Assembly (NCBI GenBank): GCA_036897095.1
Contig: JAYMSP010001087.1
Span: forward strand, 1-36,429
Length of the DNA: 36,429 nt
Source of the DNA: Plantago elongata
Taxonomy: Eukaryota > Streptophyta > Magnoliopsida > Lamiales > Plantaginaceae
Direction of reading: 5' to 3'
Part shown: positions 9,043 to 18,950 of the stretch, in pieces
How the letters are laid out: each line of letters begins with the position of its first letter
How positions within the stretch are numbered: position 1 is the stretch's first letter
The notes under the pieces: model-generated
Told to the model about the DNA's origin: nothing
The model's input: the letters and a program-made list of their open reading frames with translations, nothing else
Databases searched by the model: none
Translations under genes and position numbers: made by a program

Positions 9043-10435
9043 ATGGCTCTACTATCAGAACTATCTCGAACTGAACGATTGAAGCTTGAGCGATATGAGA
9101 GTGATATCGAAAGCTATTATGGAGAAACCGATACAGATTCTGAAGACGACGAGCCTGATCTCCAATTGGATAAACTTCATCTTCAGCCTAAGGTCCAGAA
9201 AAAACTCATTGTGCTTTCCGTTGGTGGCTTGCTGGTTCATCGGGTTCATGCTAAGGATAAGGCCAGCATTCACGGAATGAAACCTGATTTCGTTAGTCAC
9301 AAATTTTCAGGTACTGTATTACAAGTGTTTGAGTTGGAACCTAGCTGACTGACTACTCTTAAGTTTTGTTTGGATATCTTAAGTTGTTTTTTGTTTATTA
9401 AACTGGAGCAGTTTTCGTGAGGCCTTCATGTACGGAGTTCTTGATGTTCTGCTTCCAACGGTTTCACGTCTTGATATGGTCCTCCGCCAAAGAGTCAGTC
9501 AAAAAACTTCTGTTGTACTCTGCAAGTCTTGTAGGTAGTTTAGTTATGTTTACCGTAAGATCTGCTGTGTGATGTCTGTTGATTCTTGTTTTCAGTCGGA
9601 ACATAGGTCACATTTTGGATCATGTAGCTGGTGATAAAAGACGCAACCTGCTTTTCGAATGGGTAAGTAGTTGGAAAATGTAACTTCATACAGACTTTCA
9701 ATGAATTAATACATGTATGAAGCATGAAAATTTCCCCATTGTATATATAGGACCAAGATAATTGCACTGAGTGGATTGACAAAGGGAATAAGCCTCTATT
9801 TCTGAAGAAGTTGAAAGACTTGTGGGATGTTCTTGAATGTTTGTACCCACAAAGAAAATACTCTGCTTCAAATACTTTGCTGATTGATGATAAGCGGCAG
9901 ACATGCCTGCTCAATCAGGTCAGTATACTTTCTGCCTTCCGCCTTCCTTAAAATAAATCAAGATATCAAATCTTCCTTTCGTTCTCGTTCTGTATGAATC
10001 AACATGGTTCGAGTTCATTTGAGTTTATTGATTAGTATGGATATGGGTGTATGTTTTGCAGCCTAACACGGCAATATTTCCTCACCCTTACGACATTTAC
10101 AACGAACAAGACACGCTGTTAGGTAAAACTAGAGCCTGGCTGTTCTTTTGATAATTGATCTATGCAGGCTGCAGCATGCACTGCCATGTTTAAATAAGTG
10201 TCTGAGTGTTGACTGTAATTATTTTTCATTTCAAATGGATTCAGGGACTGATGGCGAATTGAGGAGGTTTCTTGATGGACTTGCCACGGCCGAAGATGTT
10301 CCTTCTTATGTGAAAGATCATCGGATTGGTCAGCCGGAAATTGCGCCTTCTCACCCTGATTGGGACTACTATGGCAGTATTGTGGATCGGCTGGTGAGCA
10401 AGAAAGAAGAATGTGGTGAGAGTTCGTCTAAGTGA
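9043..10435 (+). CDS. FCP1/SCP-like HAD-fold protein, copy 1 (pseudophosphatase-like)
   Basis: Six exons give an unbroken 278-residue frame: 9043-9310, 9412-9493, 9596-9662, 9751-9918, 10062-10122, 10245-10435. All introns are GT-AG and phases agree across copies. An acidic N-terminus leads to KKLIVLSVGGLLVHRV (residues 53-68). In FCP1/SCP phosphatases this is motif I, DxDx(T/V), where the first Asp forms the phospho-enzyme. Here the positions are Ser59 and Gly61, so catalysis is not expected. Later motifs remain: RPSCTEFL, the motif II-like IWSSAK, the Lys-rich segment before LKDLW, and the IDD of motif IV (Asp185-186). The C-terminal DGELRRFLDGLATAEDVPSYV matches the FCP1 homology tail. The likely role is phosphoprotein binding or regulation, but that is inference. 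The GTG three bases upstream is not a plausible start. A CTATACAAG word at 8991-8999 may serve as TATA box. Confidence 0.85.
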
Positions 10436-10780
10436 GTACTTGTTCATGGACTGAATGAGTGAAAAGACGAGCAATATAAGAAGCATAATACATATGTGTG
10501 TGTGATCAATGTATCTGGTTTCTATTGTTTAATGGCAGAGGATTTTTGTGATAAATTCATAAATGGATGATGGAACTGACGAGTCTACTTATCAAAATCG
10601 TATACAACATCTAAAATTGTTTCGCCCCTTTCCCTTTTCTCCGAATTGAATTCTTTCGTCTTCAAATTATGACTTGGAGCAATTTCAATGGAAAACTTTT
10701 TAGGAGTTTAAACTATATAATATATCAATGGATAACAATTAATGTGAATTTAAAAGGTAAAGTGTCAAGTTTGGATTATA

Positions 10781-10884
10781 ATTTTTTTTTAAACAGTTAA
10801 AGTTAAAATTAAAGGGTGACTCGAACCCCGACCTATTAATTAGAAGTGAAGTAGCACATTACTTACCAATTAAGTTGCATTTCA
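10781..10884 (-). mobile_element. tRNA-related SINE-like relic
   Basis: On the minus strand it reads like a tRNA head: an A-box-like AACTTAATTGGTAAG (complement of about 10861-10877), and 30-40 bases later a B-box-like GGGGTTCGAGTCAC (complement of 10816-10829). A 9-T run precedes it on the + strand, equal to a 3' A-run on the minus strand. It cannot fold as a functional tRNA. Boundaries are approximate. Confidence 0.4.
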
Positions 10885-10927
10885 TTGTCGAATATATGGT
10901 TACAACATTAATCGTCAATTTTATTTT

Positions 10928-11003
10928 ATTTTTAAACGATGAAGATGACTCGAACCTTTAAGCTATTAGTTAGGGAGATGTTACCGATTGAGTTGAAATT
11001 AGT
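10928..11003 (-). mobile_element. second tRNA-related SINE-like relic
   Basis: The minus strand carries CAACTCAATCGGTAAC (A-box-like) and AGGTTCGAGTCATC (B-box-like, complement of 10944-10957), with the same spacing and orientation as its neighbour 50 bp away. It is probably the same family, more decayed. Confidence 0.4.
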
Positions 11004-11014
11004 TTTTAAACTAG

Positions 11015-11120
11015 ACCATTTCAATGAACCTTTATATTCTAAAGTAAAAGTGTGAAACAAAAGGGTAACCATTTCAATGAACCTTTATATTCTAAAGTAA
11101 AAGTGTGAAACAAAAGGATA
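11015..11120 (+). repeat. 53-bp direct tandem duplication
   Basis: ACCATTTCAATGAACCTTTA and the following 33 bases occur at 11015 and again at 11068 with almost no differences, indicating a recent local duplication. Confidence 0.9.
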
Positions 11121-11631
11121 CTAAAGAAGTTTGTGTCATTGGTTCAATAAAACTTTACGGTACATTATATAATTCCTTAGAAGCTTTTCCCCAACATGAG
11201 AGTGCGTTTCACTTTCATCGTTTGGTATGTTTTCTTGTCTCAAGTTACCATTGAAATAATTAACTTTATCTGTAGAAAATTTTCATATGTTTGAGTTCTG
11301 CATCTACTAGAAAATTTATGCGAGAGTGTGAATAACAACACAGAACACCAAATGTGTGTGATAGAGACAGTACAAAAAGGACATGTAACCCACGAAATTG
11401 ACATGAATTTCCGTGAGAGAATCGAAACAAAGGCCCGATTTGTTAGATGGCTGGAGTGGCCATCTTTCCACCGAAATCGAACATTTTATTAAAAAAAAAT
11501 CAATTTCAGTTGAAAAAAATCCACTTAAATTATATATCAATCAGTCCCAAAATGATTTTCCGATCAAAAGGGATGAAATTGGAAATTTGGTAGCCCTAAT
11601 TTAAGTTCCTTTTCTATCCATTTGCCCTGTT

Positions 11632-11640
11632 CTATTTAAG
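11632..11640 (+). promoter_or_regulatory. TATA box of HAD-like copy 2
   Basis: CTATTTAAG followed by TC lies 72-80 bp before the ATG. The same CTATTTAAGTC word occurs at the same relative place before copies 3 and 4, which supports it as the core promoter. Confidence 0.6.
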
Positions 11641-11711
11641 TCGACCACACTTATGACTTGACACCAACAACACTAGAGTTGCAAAAACAAACACAAACAA
11701 GGTCTGCTAAA

Positions 11712-13171
11712 ATGGCATCAAAATCGCGAGATTCGTACTACGGCCTTGTTGAAGAAAGCAGTGACTACCAAACCGATGATTCCGAAAACCAGGAAGATGA
11801 ACTTGATCTCCCTTTCGACAAGCTCAATCTCAATGTCCCTAAGAAAAAGCTCATTGTTCTTTGCCTTGGCGGTTTGCTCGTTCACCGCGTTCACTCTAGA
11901 GATAAGGCCTCTGTTCGAGGCCTCAAACCCGATTTCGTTGACCGCAGGTTCTCTGGTACTGCTTTTGAATTATGACTGAAAACATGTTTCATTGTGTTTT
12001 AATCTTTAATCTGACTGGTAAAAATTCCACCTTTTAAAGCGTGTGGCATAGAGGTGTGAAATCTAGTCATTTGTATTAATACTCTAATACGACTCTAATT
12101 TTGAATTATGATAACAGTTTTTAAGAGGCCTTTCTGTACGGAGTTCTTGAGTTTCTGCTTTGAGAGGTTTGAAGTTGGACTATGGTCTTCTGCCAAAGAG
12201 TCAGTCATATTTACCCTACTTACTTTTACCTCATAAACACATGTTTTATTCTATGTTATGTCTGTTGCTATAATAATAGCTGCTTAGCTAGTAAGATTTG
12301 TGGTGGTGTTTCTTGCTTTCCAGTCATAATATAGAAGATGTCTTGACAAGCATAACTGGTGATATGAGAAGGAACATCCTTTTTGTATGGGTTAGTATTC
12401 TTGATTATTCTTGCTTGTTCATACAAAGTTCACTTTTTTAATTATGCCCTACATGTCATCTTCTAGTTATATATCAAGCTAATTTTAGAAATGTTTGATG
12501 TGATTATGGACTTTTTTGTCCGTAGAGTCAAGACGAGTGCACAGACTCTGGAATTGGTTGCCTTGGTAAGGAAGAGAAGCCTCTCTTTCTTAAAGAATTG
12601 GAAGACTTGTGGGAATATCTTAGTTTTCATGGGAAATACTCTGCTTCAAACACTTTGCTGATTGATGATGAGCCTCATACATGCCTGCTCAATCCGGTTG
12701 GTACTTGACCAAACGTATTGATCAAGCCTTATAGTTCTTTCCTGTTCTTTTCAGTTTTAGAATGGATTATAGTTTGTTTCAGTTCATTGATATCGGTATG
12801 GAATTTTTGTTTCTTGCAGCCTAATACAGCTATTTTTCCTAAACCGTACAAGAAGCACGACCAGGAGGATACGTTCTTAGGTAAAACTATAACCTAGTTA
12901 CTATTTTTGAACATACTGCTCTCTACAACATAGTTTGCTTTGATTGTTAATGTTTTTCTATAAACTGCATTCATCAGATCCGGATGGCGAATTCTGCAAG
13001 TTCCTTGATGGGCTTGCAGATGCTGAGGATGTTCCTTCTTATGTGAAAGATCATAGGATCAGCCAGCCTGAAATAGCACCTTCGCATCCTGATTGGGACT
13101 ATTATGACGCAGTTGTACGCCACTTCAGCAGCAAGAAAGAAGCAGCAGCAGCCGAAAGTTCCTCAAAATAA
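11712..13171 (+). CDS. FCP1/SCP-like HAD-fold protein, copy 2 (pseudophosphatase-like)
   Basis: Six exons, 11712-11955, 12118-12199, 12324-12390, 12526-12696, 12820-12880 and 12978-13171, give 272 residues without a stop. The ATG at 11712 (MASKSRDSYYG) was chosen: an in-frame TTG at 11658 extends the frame but is not a plant start. Motif I reads KKKLIVLCLGGLLVHRV (residues 44-60) with Cys51 and Gly53 in place of the two catalytic Asp residues. 'SQDECTDSG', 'KPLFLKELEDLW', 'NTLLIDDEPHTCLLNP' and 'DAEDVPSYVKDH' align with copies 1 and 4. A poly-Ala/Ser tail follows. The fold family is sure; loss of phosphatase activity is inferred from the missing nucleophile. Intron 4 and the adjoining part of exon 4 are nearly identical to copy 4, a sign of gene conversion. 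Confidence 0.87.
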
Positions 13172-13562
13172 GTGCATGTTTATTAAGTGAGTGAGTAGGA
13201 GTAGATGAGTGATTGATCATGCACCTGGTTTTTCTTGTTTGTGGATCAACAGGCCAGGTATTATGTATCGAGTTCATACATCGAACTAATTAGTGATGAG
13301 TCTATTATGTTTAAACAGGACATCATTAACTTCTTATGTTGCTACTAGTTGAGCAAGTCAGTTCATCTGATGAAATATGCATGCCTTCTCAAAGGTAACT
13401 TTATTTTATGGTATTAAGGCTTGTTCTGTAACTTTACTTCAAAAGGCTATTGCTGGTAATATTTGTACTGCTACTCAGAATTTGGGAAGCAAATCTTACA
13501 GGTTATTTGCACAAATAGGCAAGTTAATATTGAATCTTCTCGTTTCGATCACAAACTTTATA
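13172..13562. other. 3' flank of copy 2, nothing recognised
   Basis: The first about 60 bases are the copy 2 3' untranslated region, recognisable because the gene relic at 14 kb has a similar stretch. The rest is AT-rich with no supported feature. Confidence 0.5.
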
Positions 13563-13793
13563 CTCCGTCCGTCCCAGTTTAGAAGTTCCGCTTTACATTT
13601 TGAATTGTCCCAATTTGAAAGTTCCACTTTCTTAAATATAAAATTTATCTCCTACTTTATACATTATATCTCATACTTTATTTACTATTTATCATACTTT
13701 ATCCAATAATATTATTACCTTTGTTCCTACTTTATCACTTTTTTCTTAAAACTTGTACCAGTCCGCGGGACTTCCAAATCAGTACGCAAGGAG
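13563..13793. mobile_element. Stowaway-like (Tc1/mariner) MITE
   Basis: The left end is CTCCGTCCGTCCCAGTTTAG, the typical Stowaway terminus. The right end, read inward, is CTCCTTGCGTACTGATTTGG, more diverged. TA flanks both sides (13561-13562 and 13794-13795), the expected target duplication. It is 231 bp, AT-rich inside and non-coding. Confidence 0.75.
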
Positions 13794-13982
13794 TATATAA
13801 TTATGTAGCTCCGTATCGTGCTAGGTTTGATGTTTACATAAGTTAATACGTGACTGATCGTCTGGCAACAAACTTGAATGTGCGAATAATCTTGCCCTAA
13901 AAAATGCACAATGTCCTAGGATGCTTAGGCAAGAATTTTCAAGTATGAGGATAAAACTTTAAGTAACAACTCGTATCATAGA

Positions 13983-14180
13983 GGACCATTCAAGATCATC
14001 AGATTGGTCTACCTGAGGTTTATATTATGCCAATATTGCGTCATTTCAGTAAGAATGAAGAAGCCGAAACTCCCTCTGAGTAATGCATGTTTATTAACGG
14101 AGTGAGTGGAAGGAGTAGATGAGTGAATGATGAAAATGTATCTGTTTTTTCTGGTTTGCTCAGTGAAGAGTCCAGGGACT
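13983..14180 (+). pseudogene. relic of a further HAD-like copy (last exon and 3' UTR)
   Basis: Bases 13983-14083 match the last exon of copy 2 (AGATCATCAGATTGGTCTAC for the 'KDHRISQPE' region, then CGTCATTTCAGTAAGAATGA for 'RHFSSKKE') but lack the central 'IAPSHPDWDYY' segment. A TAATGCATGTTTATTAA stop and UTR word, and GGAGTAGATGAGTGA, then follow, as downstream of copy 2. Upstream exons are missing. It shows that the array once held at least five copies. The MITE and other DNA lie between it and copy 2. Confidence 0.75.
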
Positions 14181-14312
14181 ATTTAATATGTATTATAAGT
14201 TCATCCATGCAACCAAAAAGGTCTGGATAAATCAGTTCTTTGGATATAGTCAATATACTTCTTTAGTGTGACGGAGAACGAACCGTTGGCAATTAATGGA
14301 TCCCTTTCTTGG

Positions 14313-14323
14313 CCTATTTAAGT
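14313..14323 (+). promoter_or_regulatory. TATA box of HAD-like copy 3
   Basis: CTATTTAAGTC preceded by TTTCTTGGC, 38-48 bp before the ATG. The sequence from here to the ATG is closely similar to the promoter of copy 4, so copies 3 and 4 are sister duplicates at their 5' ends. Confidence 0.55.
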
Positions 14324-14360
14324 CAGCAAGAAGTAACCTTCATCCATAGCAACTATTGAA

Positions 14361-15629
14361 ATGGCAGAAACATCAGTAACAAAGCAAAGGAACTGACTCC
14401 AAGAACGATCTTGATCTTCCTTTGGAGAAACTTAACCTTGGCCCTGGAAAGAAATTCATTGTGCTTTTTAGGTGGCCTGCTGGTGGACAGGGTGCATGTT
14501 CACAATAAGGGGCGTGTTCAGGGATTGCGGCCTGATGTGGTTTACGGCAAGTTTTTACGTAATTCCACTAATCCACCCTGGACTAGCTTAATTTTGGCCT
14601 GTTTTGAGAAACTCATTTTTTTATTATTATACCTGATACATCTGACTTTCTCAACAGCTTTTAAGAGGCCATTTTGCTCTGAGTTCCTGAATTTTTGCTT
14701 CGAGCGATTTGATGTTGCACTGTGGTCCTCCGTGAGAGAGTCAGTAAACTAAACTTCAGTTACAATTTGTCCATGTATTTTTGTAATTCTCATTGAAATA
14801 TGTCATTCTTGCCCATTTTATGACTGGTCTTCATTATTGATGCACCAGGCACAACATTGATGGTGTTTTAACCAGCATTACTGGTGGAAATAGAAGGAAG
14901 CTGCTTTTCGTATGGGTTAGTCCAAAATTTATAAATGCCATATATATTGCTGGATATATCTTAGCCCAAGGATGATATGAGGAAGTGTCAAATGATTGTC
15001 TGACTTGTACATAATAGGGTCAGGAAGCGTGTACTGATTCGGGATTTGAGTGCCTTCATAAGAAGGAGAAGCCATTGTTTCTGAAGGAATTGAAGATTTG
15101 TGGTCGAAAACAAATTTCAGGGGAAAATACTCTGCTTCAAATACTCTGGTCATTGATGATGAGCCACATACATGCCTGCTCAATCCTGTAAGCAACATGA
15201 AATCATTTTCTCTATAAACTGAAGGCTTTTGTTTTCAAACTCAATGCTGATTGTGATTCACATTTTTGAGGCAAATACAGCTATTTTCCCCAACTCATAT
15301 AAGGGGGACAGCCAACCCCAAGATACCTTCTTAGGTAAACTGGACCATGTGATACAAAATTATGAATTTTAGATGTTACCTTCAATGACATTTGACACTG
15401 ACTGGTGCGATCTGATGTTGTGCATGCATTCAGGCCCAGTGGTGAACTCCGCAAGTTTCTTGATGGCCTGGTGGATGCTAAAGATGTTCCTTCTTATGTC
15501 AAAGAACGTCGGATTGGGCTGTCTGAAATAACGCCTTCACACCTCGATTGGGACTACTATTCCAAGGTTGTCCGCCATTTCAACAAGAAAGAAGAATGTG
15601 GCGAGGCCTCGTCTCGTCCAAATGAATAG
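14361..15629 (+). pseudogene. FCP1/SCP-like HAD-fold gene, copy 3, pseudogene
   Basis: All six exons can be located by comparison (14361-14558, 14658-14739, 14849-14915, 15018-15187, 15271-15334, 15434-15629), but the frame is lost in several places. There is an early TGA at codon 12. Two bases are missing in motif I (GTGCTTTTTAGGTGG where copy 4 has GTGCTTTGCCTCGGCGG). One base is missing in exon 4 near 15092 and one at the start of exon 6. The intron 4 acceptor has also changed from the GCAG of the other copies to a GAG. Exons 2 and 3 and the end of exon 6 (SGELRKFLDGLVDAKDVPSY) are still well conserved, so inactivation is not very old. Splice sites other than that acceptor are intact, so a transcript is possible. 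Confidence 0.85.
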
Positions 15630-15910
15630 ACTAGGTTGCGGAATTGATATGTGAAGTATAATAGTATCTAATAATAAGAGGTGAATGAAATAACATGTCT
15701 GGCTTTACTGCCTGTGAGATCTTTTGAAATATATAATGAAGTGTTGGTATTTCCTATCAACTGTTAAGAACTTTGAATTTTCGTATTCTTGGGCAGCTAG
15801 CAGAAATTTCATCATCGGATAAAACATATCTTTCCTTAGGGTATTGTGTTTGTTTCTGAAACATACAAATACATTACACAAGCCAGAAAGATTATATATC
15901 TAGCCACAAG
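15630..15910. other. 3' flank of copy 3
   Basis: The likely 3' untranslated region of copy 3, then AT-rich DNA with nothing recognised. Confidence 0.5.
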
Positions 15911-16007
15911 CAGTGACGGATCAACTTGACTCCGACTCTGAAACTATAGTGAAATATAAATAAATAAATTGTATATATAATCTACCCATAAGTCAAACAA
16001 ATATTTC

Positions 16008-16090
16008 TTGTAGCTGAGTGGTTGTGTGTGTCCTTATTAAATATGAGATTTTGGGTTCAATTCTTGTCTTCCTCATTTTTTTTTTCAAAA
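16008..16090 (+). mobile_element. tRNA-related SINE-like relic
   Basis: TGTAGCTGAGTGGTT (16009-16023) is A-box-like and GGGTTCAATTCTTG (16053-16066) is B-box-like, followed by a T run. Spacing fits a tRNA-derived head, but there is no cloverleaf. It may be an internal part of the surrounding hAT-like element. Confidence 0.35.
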
Positions 16091-16200
16091 ATTAGCTTCA
16101 CTTTTCTTTTGTTTTTCTTTATTTTCCAAAAATACATAATTTTCTCGAGGTATTAAAAATATTCTTGCATACCCATATTATAATATTTTGTAACAAACTT

Positions 16201-16243
16201 ACACACACACACACACACACATATATGTATATATATATATACA
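16201..16243 (+). repeat. (CA)n(TA)n microsatellite
   Basis: ACACAC repeated through 16220, then ATATATGTATATATATAT. A compound dinucleotide repeat, likely length-variable. Confidence 0.9.
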
Positions 16244-16388
16244 CAATATTAAACATATTATGCAATACCAATGAGTAAATGATGATAAATAACCTCGTAT
16301 AATATATTAATATGATAATTATATTTTAGTTGTGAAAATTATAAGTTAAAGTTCGACACATCTGAAATATATTTTTTGATTCATCACT

Positions 16389-16690
16389 GACTATTTACAC
16401 GTCGATATTTATGTGACAAGTTGTGTAGCAAACAATGAACTGAATTTAGACTTGCCATATCACACTAACAGTACACAATTAAGTTTCTGGCATATGCCTA
16501 GAATTTGATGGATTCTATTTTTTGGGACTTTGAAAGTTGAAAGCCACAATTTTGACTTTTGATGAACGTTCCAACTACTATACCAGAAAAAAGATGGACC
16601 GTTTTGAACTCCAGTAAAATCTTAAGATAATTAATGTACTTTTTTAATGTGAAGTAAAACAGGTTGGCAACTCTGTTGTTCTTTCTTGGC
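16389..16690. other. upstream region of copy 4
   Basis: No gene. The last 40 bases (GGTTGGCAACTC to TTTCTTGGC) resemble the DNA just upstream of copy 3 and are part of the duplicated promoter. Confidence 0.5.
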
Positions 16691-16701
16691 CTATTTAAGT
16701 C
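16691..16701 (+). promoter_or_regulatory. TATA box of HAD-like copy 4
   Basis: CTATTTAAGTC, 33-43 bp before the ATG, identical to the element before copies 2 and 3. Confidence 0.55.
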
Positions 16702-16733
16702 AATAATCAGGCTTCATCCTCAAACAGTTTGAA

Positions 16734-18112
16734 ATGGCAGAATCATCAGGAACTAAGCTAAACAAGAATAAGCAGGTTGCCGACAAAGAAAGTGAGAATG
16801 AAACTGAAATCAAGAATGATCTTGATCTTTCTTTGGAGAAACTGAATCTAGGTCCCAAGAAGAAGCTCATTGTGCTTTGCCTCGGCGGTTTGCTGGTGGA
16901 CAGGGTGCATGTTCGAAATCAGGTCTGTGTTCGTAGATTTCGCCCTGATGTCACCTGCGGAAACTTTTTGGGTAATAAATTAAATACTGGGCTTATGACT
17001 TTGTTCCATTTTGAGATATCTATCTATTTTTGCTATACTCAGGGTTGATAATGTCATGTGTAACTATTTAACAGTTTTTAAGAGGCCATTCTGCTCAGAG
17101 TTCCTGGATTTTTGCTTCCACCGGTTTGATGTGTTGCTCTATGGTCGTCTGCGAAAGAGTCAGTAAACCTAACTTTATAAGCATTTTTTCTGTTTGTATT
17201 ATGTAGTCCTCTTGTGAGGTGTTGTGTATATGTCTTATGGTTCTATATGATTGATCTTGATTCTTGATTCATCAGCCACAATATTGGTAGTGTTTTGAGA
17301 AGCATAACTGGTGGAAACGATAGCAAATTTCTTTTTGTATGGGTTAGTCACAGCTCACACACTCTACAATTCACTTTATCTTTTACTGCCATATCATGCT
17401 TGCTGGATATATATGGCAAATGTAAGAAAGTTTAGCAACTAATCCCACACTTAAATATTGATTGCAGGGTCAAGATCACTGCACTGATTCTGGACATCAC
17501 TGCCCTCAAAAGAAACAGAAGCCTATCTTTCTGAAGGAAATGAAAGACTTGTTGGATTATCCTAGTTTTCATGGGAAATACACTGCTTCAAACACTTTGC
17601 TGATTGATGATGAGCCTCATACATGCCTGCTCAATCCGGTTGGTACTTGACCAAACATATTGATCAAGCTTCAAGCCTTGTAGTTCTTTCCTGTTCTTTT
17701 CAGTGTTAGAATGGATTATAGTTTGTCTCAGTTCATTGATATCGGTATGGATATTTTTGTTTCTTGCAGCCTAATACAGCAAATTTTTCCTCAGCCCTAC
17801 AAGAAACACAACCCCGGCGATACCTACCTAGGTATATTAACCATTTAATATTTTATCTCCTTGACAATATTATCACTGGATATATGCTGATTGCTAGTTA
17901 TTTTGCATTCAGGACCTAATGGCGAGTTGAGGAAGTTTCTTAATGGACTTGCTGATGCTGAAGATGTTCCTTCGTATGTGAAGGATCGTCATATTGGACA
18001 GCCTGAAATCACCCCTTCACACCCTGACTGGGAGTACTATTCTAAGTTTGTGAATGGTGTCAACAACAAAGTATGTGCTGAAAGTTCGTCTGATGACTAT
18101 TATTCTGACTGA
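16734..18112 (+). pseudogene. FCP1/SCP-like HAD-fold gene, copy 4, probable pseudogene
   Basis: Six exons by homology: 16734-16971, 17075-17158, 17276-17342, 17468-17638, 17770-17831, 17913-18112. Exon 1 is intact (MAESSGTKLNKNKQ..., motif I LIVLCLGGLLVDRV, again without catalytic Asp). Exon 2 is 84 bp instead of the 82 bp in the other copies: two extra bases in the stretch GATGTGTTGCTCTATGG shift the frame and lead to a stop. Exon 5 is 62 bp instead of 61 because of one extra base in CAAATTTTTCC. The two shifts add to three but do not rescue the protein, because exons 3-4 between them would be read out of frame. Splice sites look sound and the last exon (DAEDVPSYVKDRHIG...) is clean. Loss is probably recent, or one shift could be an assembly error. 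Its 3' end faces the AHL gene. Confidence 0.8.
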
Positions 18113-18469
18113 ATATAGACAATGTTCTATCTCAGCTAAATAACAGAAACCAACTCTCTGAAAGAAGAATATTAGTTTGATTCCTGATGTTTCTGCTTCC
18201 CTTGTCTGAAATTTAGGTTCATATTGTCCTTACGAGTCTGTTCTTATGAGCTTGTTAAATTGTCTAAAAGTTTTATCCAAATATCACTTGTACTAATTTT
18301 CATTGTTTTTTATACGTAGTTCTGTTGTTGGATACGCTAATCAATCGGATAAGAGATGCACGTAAACCTGAACTGCATTTTTATCAGGAACAATATGTAT
18401 TATGCATTATCACCAACACCAAATAAGGAGATAATCGCAAAACTTGCGATAACTGCACTAGCTTTAATT

Positions 18470-18560
18470 TTCGCAAGACTCGGGATGAGTACACTAGCTT
18501 TAACTTTCGCAAGGCGATAATTGCAAGACTCGGGATGAGTACACTAGCATTAACTTTAGC
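18470..18560 (+). repeat. 50-bp tandem repeat
   Basis: GACTCGGGATGAGTACACTA with flanking TTCGCAA occurs at about 18478 and 18528, a period of 50 bp. Partial relatives (CACTAGCTTTAATTTTCGCA) lie just upstream from 18448. Confidence 0.8.
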
Positions 18561-18567
18561 AAGGAAT

Positions 18568-18606
18568 TGCAGGGCTTGTGTTGCTATAACTTTCACAAGC
18601 CCTGCA
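18568..18606. repeat. 13-bp perfect stem-loop
   Basis: TGCAGGGCTTGTG (18568-18580) and CACAAGCCCTGCA (18594-18606) are exact reverse complements around a 13-base loop. It lies in the convergent 3' region, so it would be present in long 3' ends of both gene transcripts. Confidence 0.8.
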
Positions 18607-18950
18607 GGAGATCAACAAAAACATGAAATTTCCTGAGTGCTGGTCTCCTGTATGGAGAGAGAGCCTTAGGGAGTTATCTACTGACATTTTCAGATTGAAG
18701 AACATACAGGGGAAATCCGGAAATAGAATCGTTGAACAATAAATGCGGTCATCACTGGGGAAAAAGAGAAATTGCAATCAAGAAACCCCTATAATTTCTA
18801 AGTAACCTCACCAGAGATTTCTAAAACATCTATGATGGTTACATCTGAACGTAAACAATCAAGTTCCTCACATAAGCCTAAAGTTAACTGCGTGGTTCAA
18901 ATATATCAGTCATATCTAATCATCTGAAAGCAGAAGAAAGTGAACGCTTT

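Larger units (their letters stand above)
10436..11630. other. intergenic between HAD-like copies 1 and 2
   Basis: No gene seen. It contains two tRNA-related SINE-like relics on the minus strand and a 53-bp tandem duplication, described separately. Confidence 0.5.
15911..16388. mobile_element. possible decayed hAT-like non-autonomous element
   Basis: The left CAGTGACGGATCA and right (inward) CAGTGATGAATCA agree at 11 of 13 positions and resemble hAT termini. No matching 8-bp target duplication was found, so the call is weak. It encloses a tRNA-like stretch and a CA/TA microsatellite. Confidence 0.4.
18113..18950. other. convergent intergenic region between copy 4 and the AHL gene
   Basis: Holds the 3' flanks of both genes. 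At 18430-18606 there is a short tandem repeat and a stem-loop, described separately. No further gene was found. Confidence 0.5.

Noticed and set aside
10800-11000. Functional tRNA genes
   Set aside because: Only box-like words are present. No acceptor stem or complete cloverleaf can be drawn.
16734-18112. Copy 4 of the HAD-like array as an intact gene
   Set aside because: Exon 2 is two bases too long and exon 5 one base too long compared with three homologous copies, and the shifted frame meets stops in exons 2 and 3.
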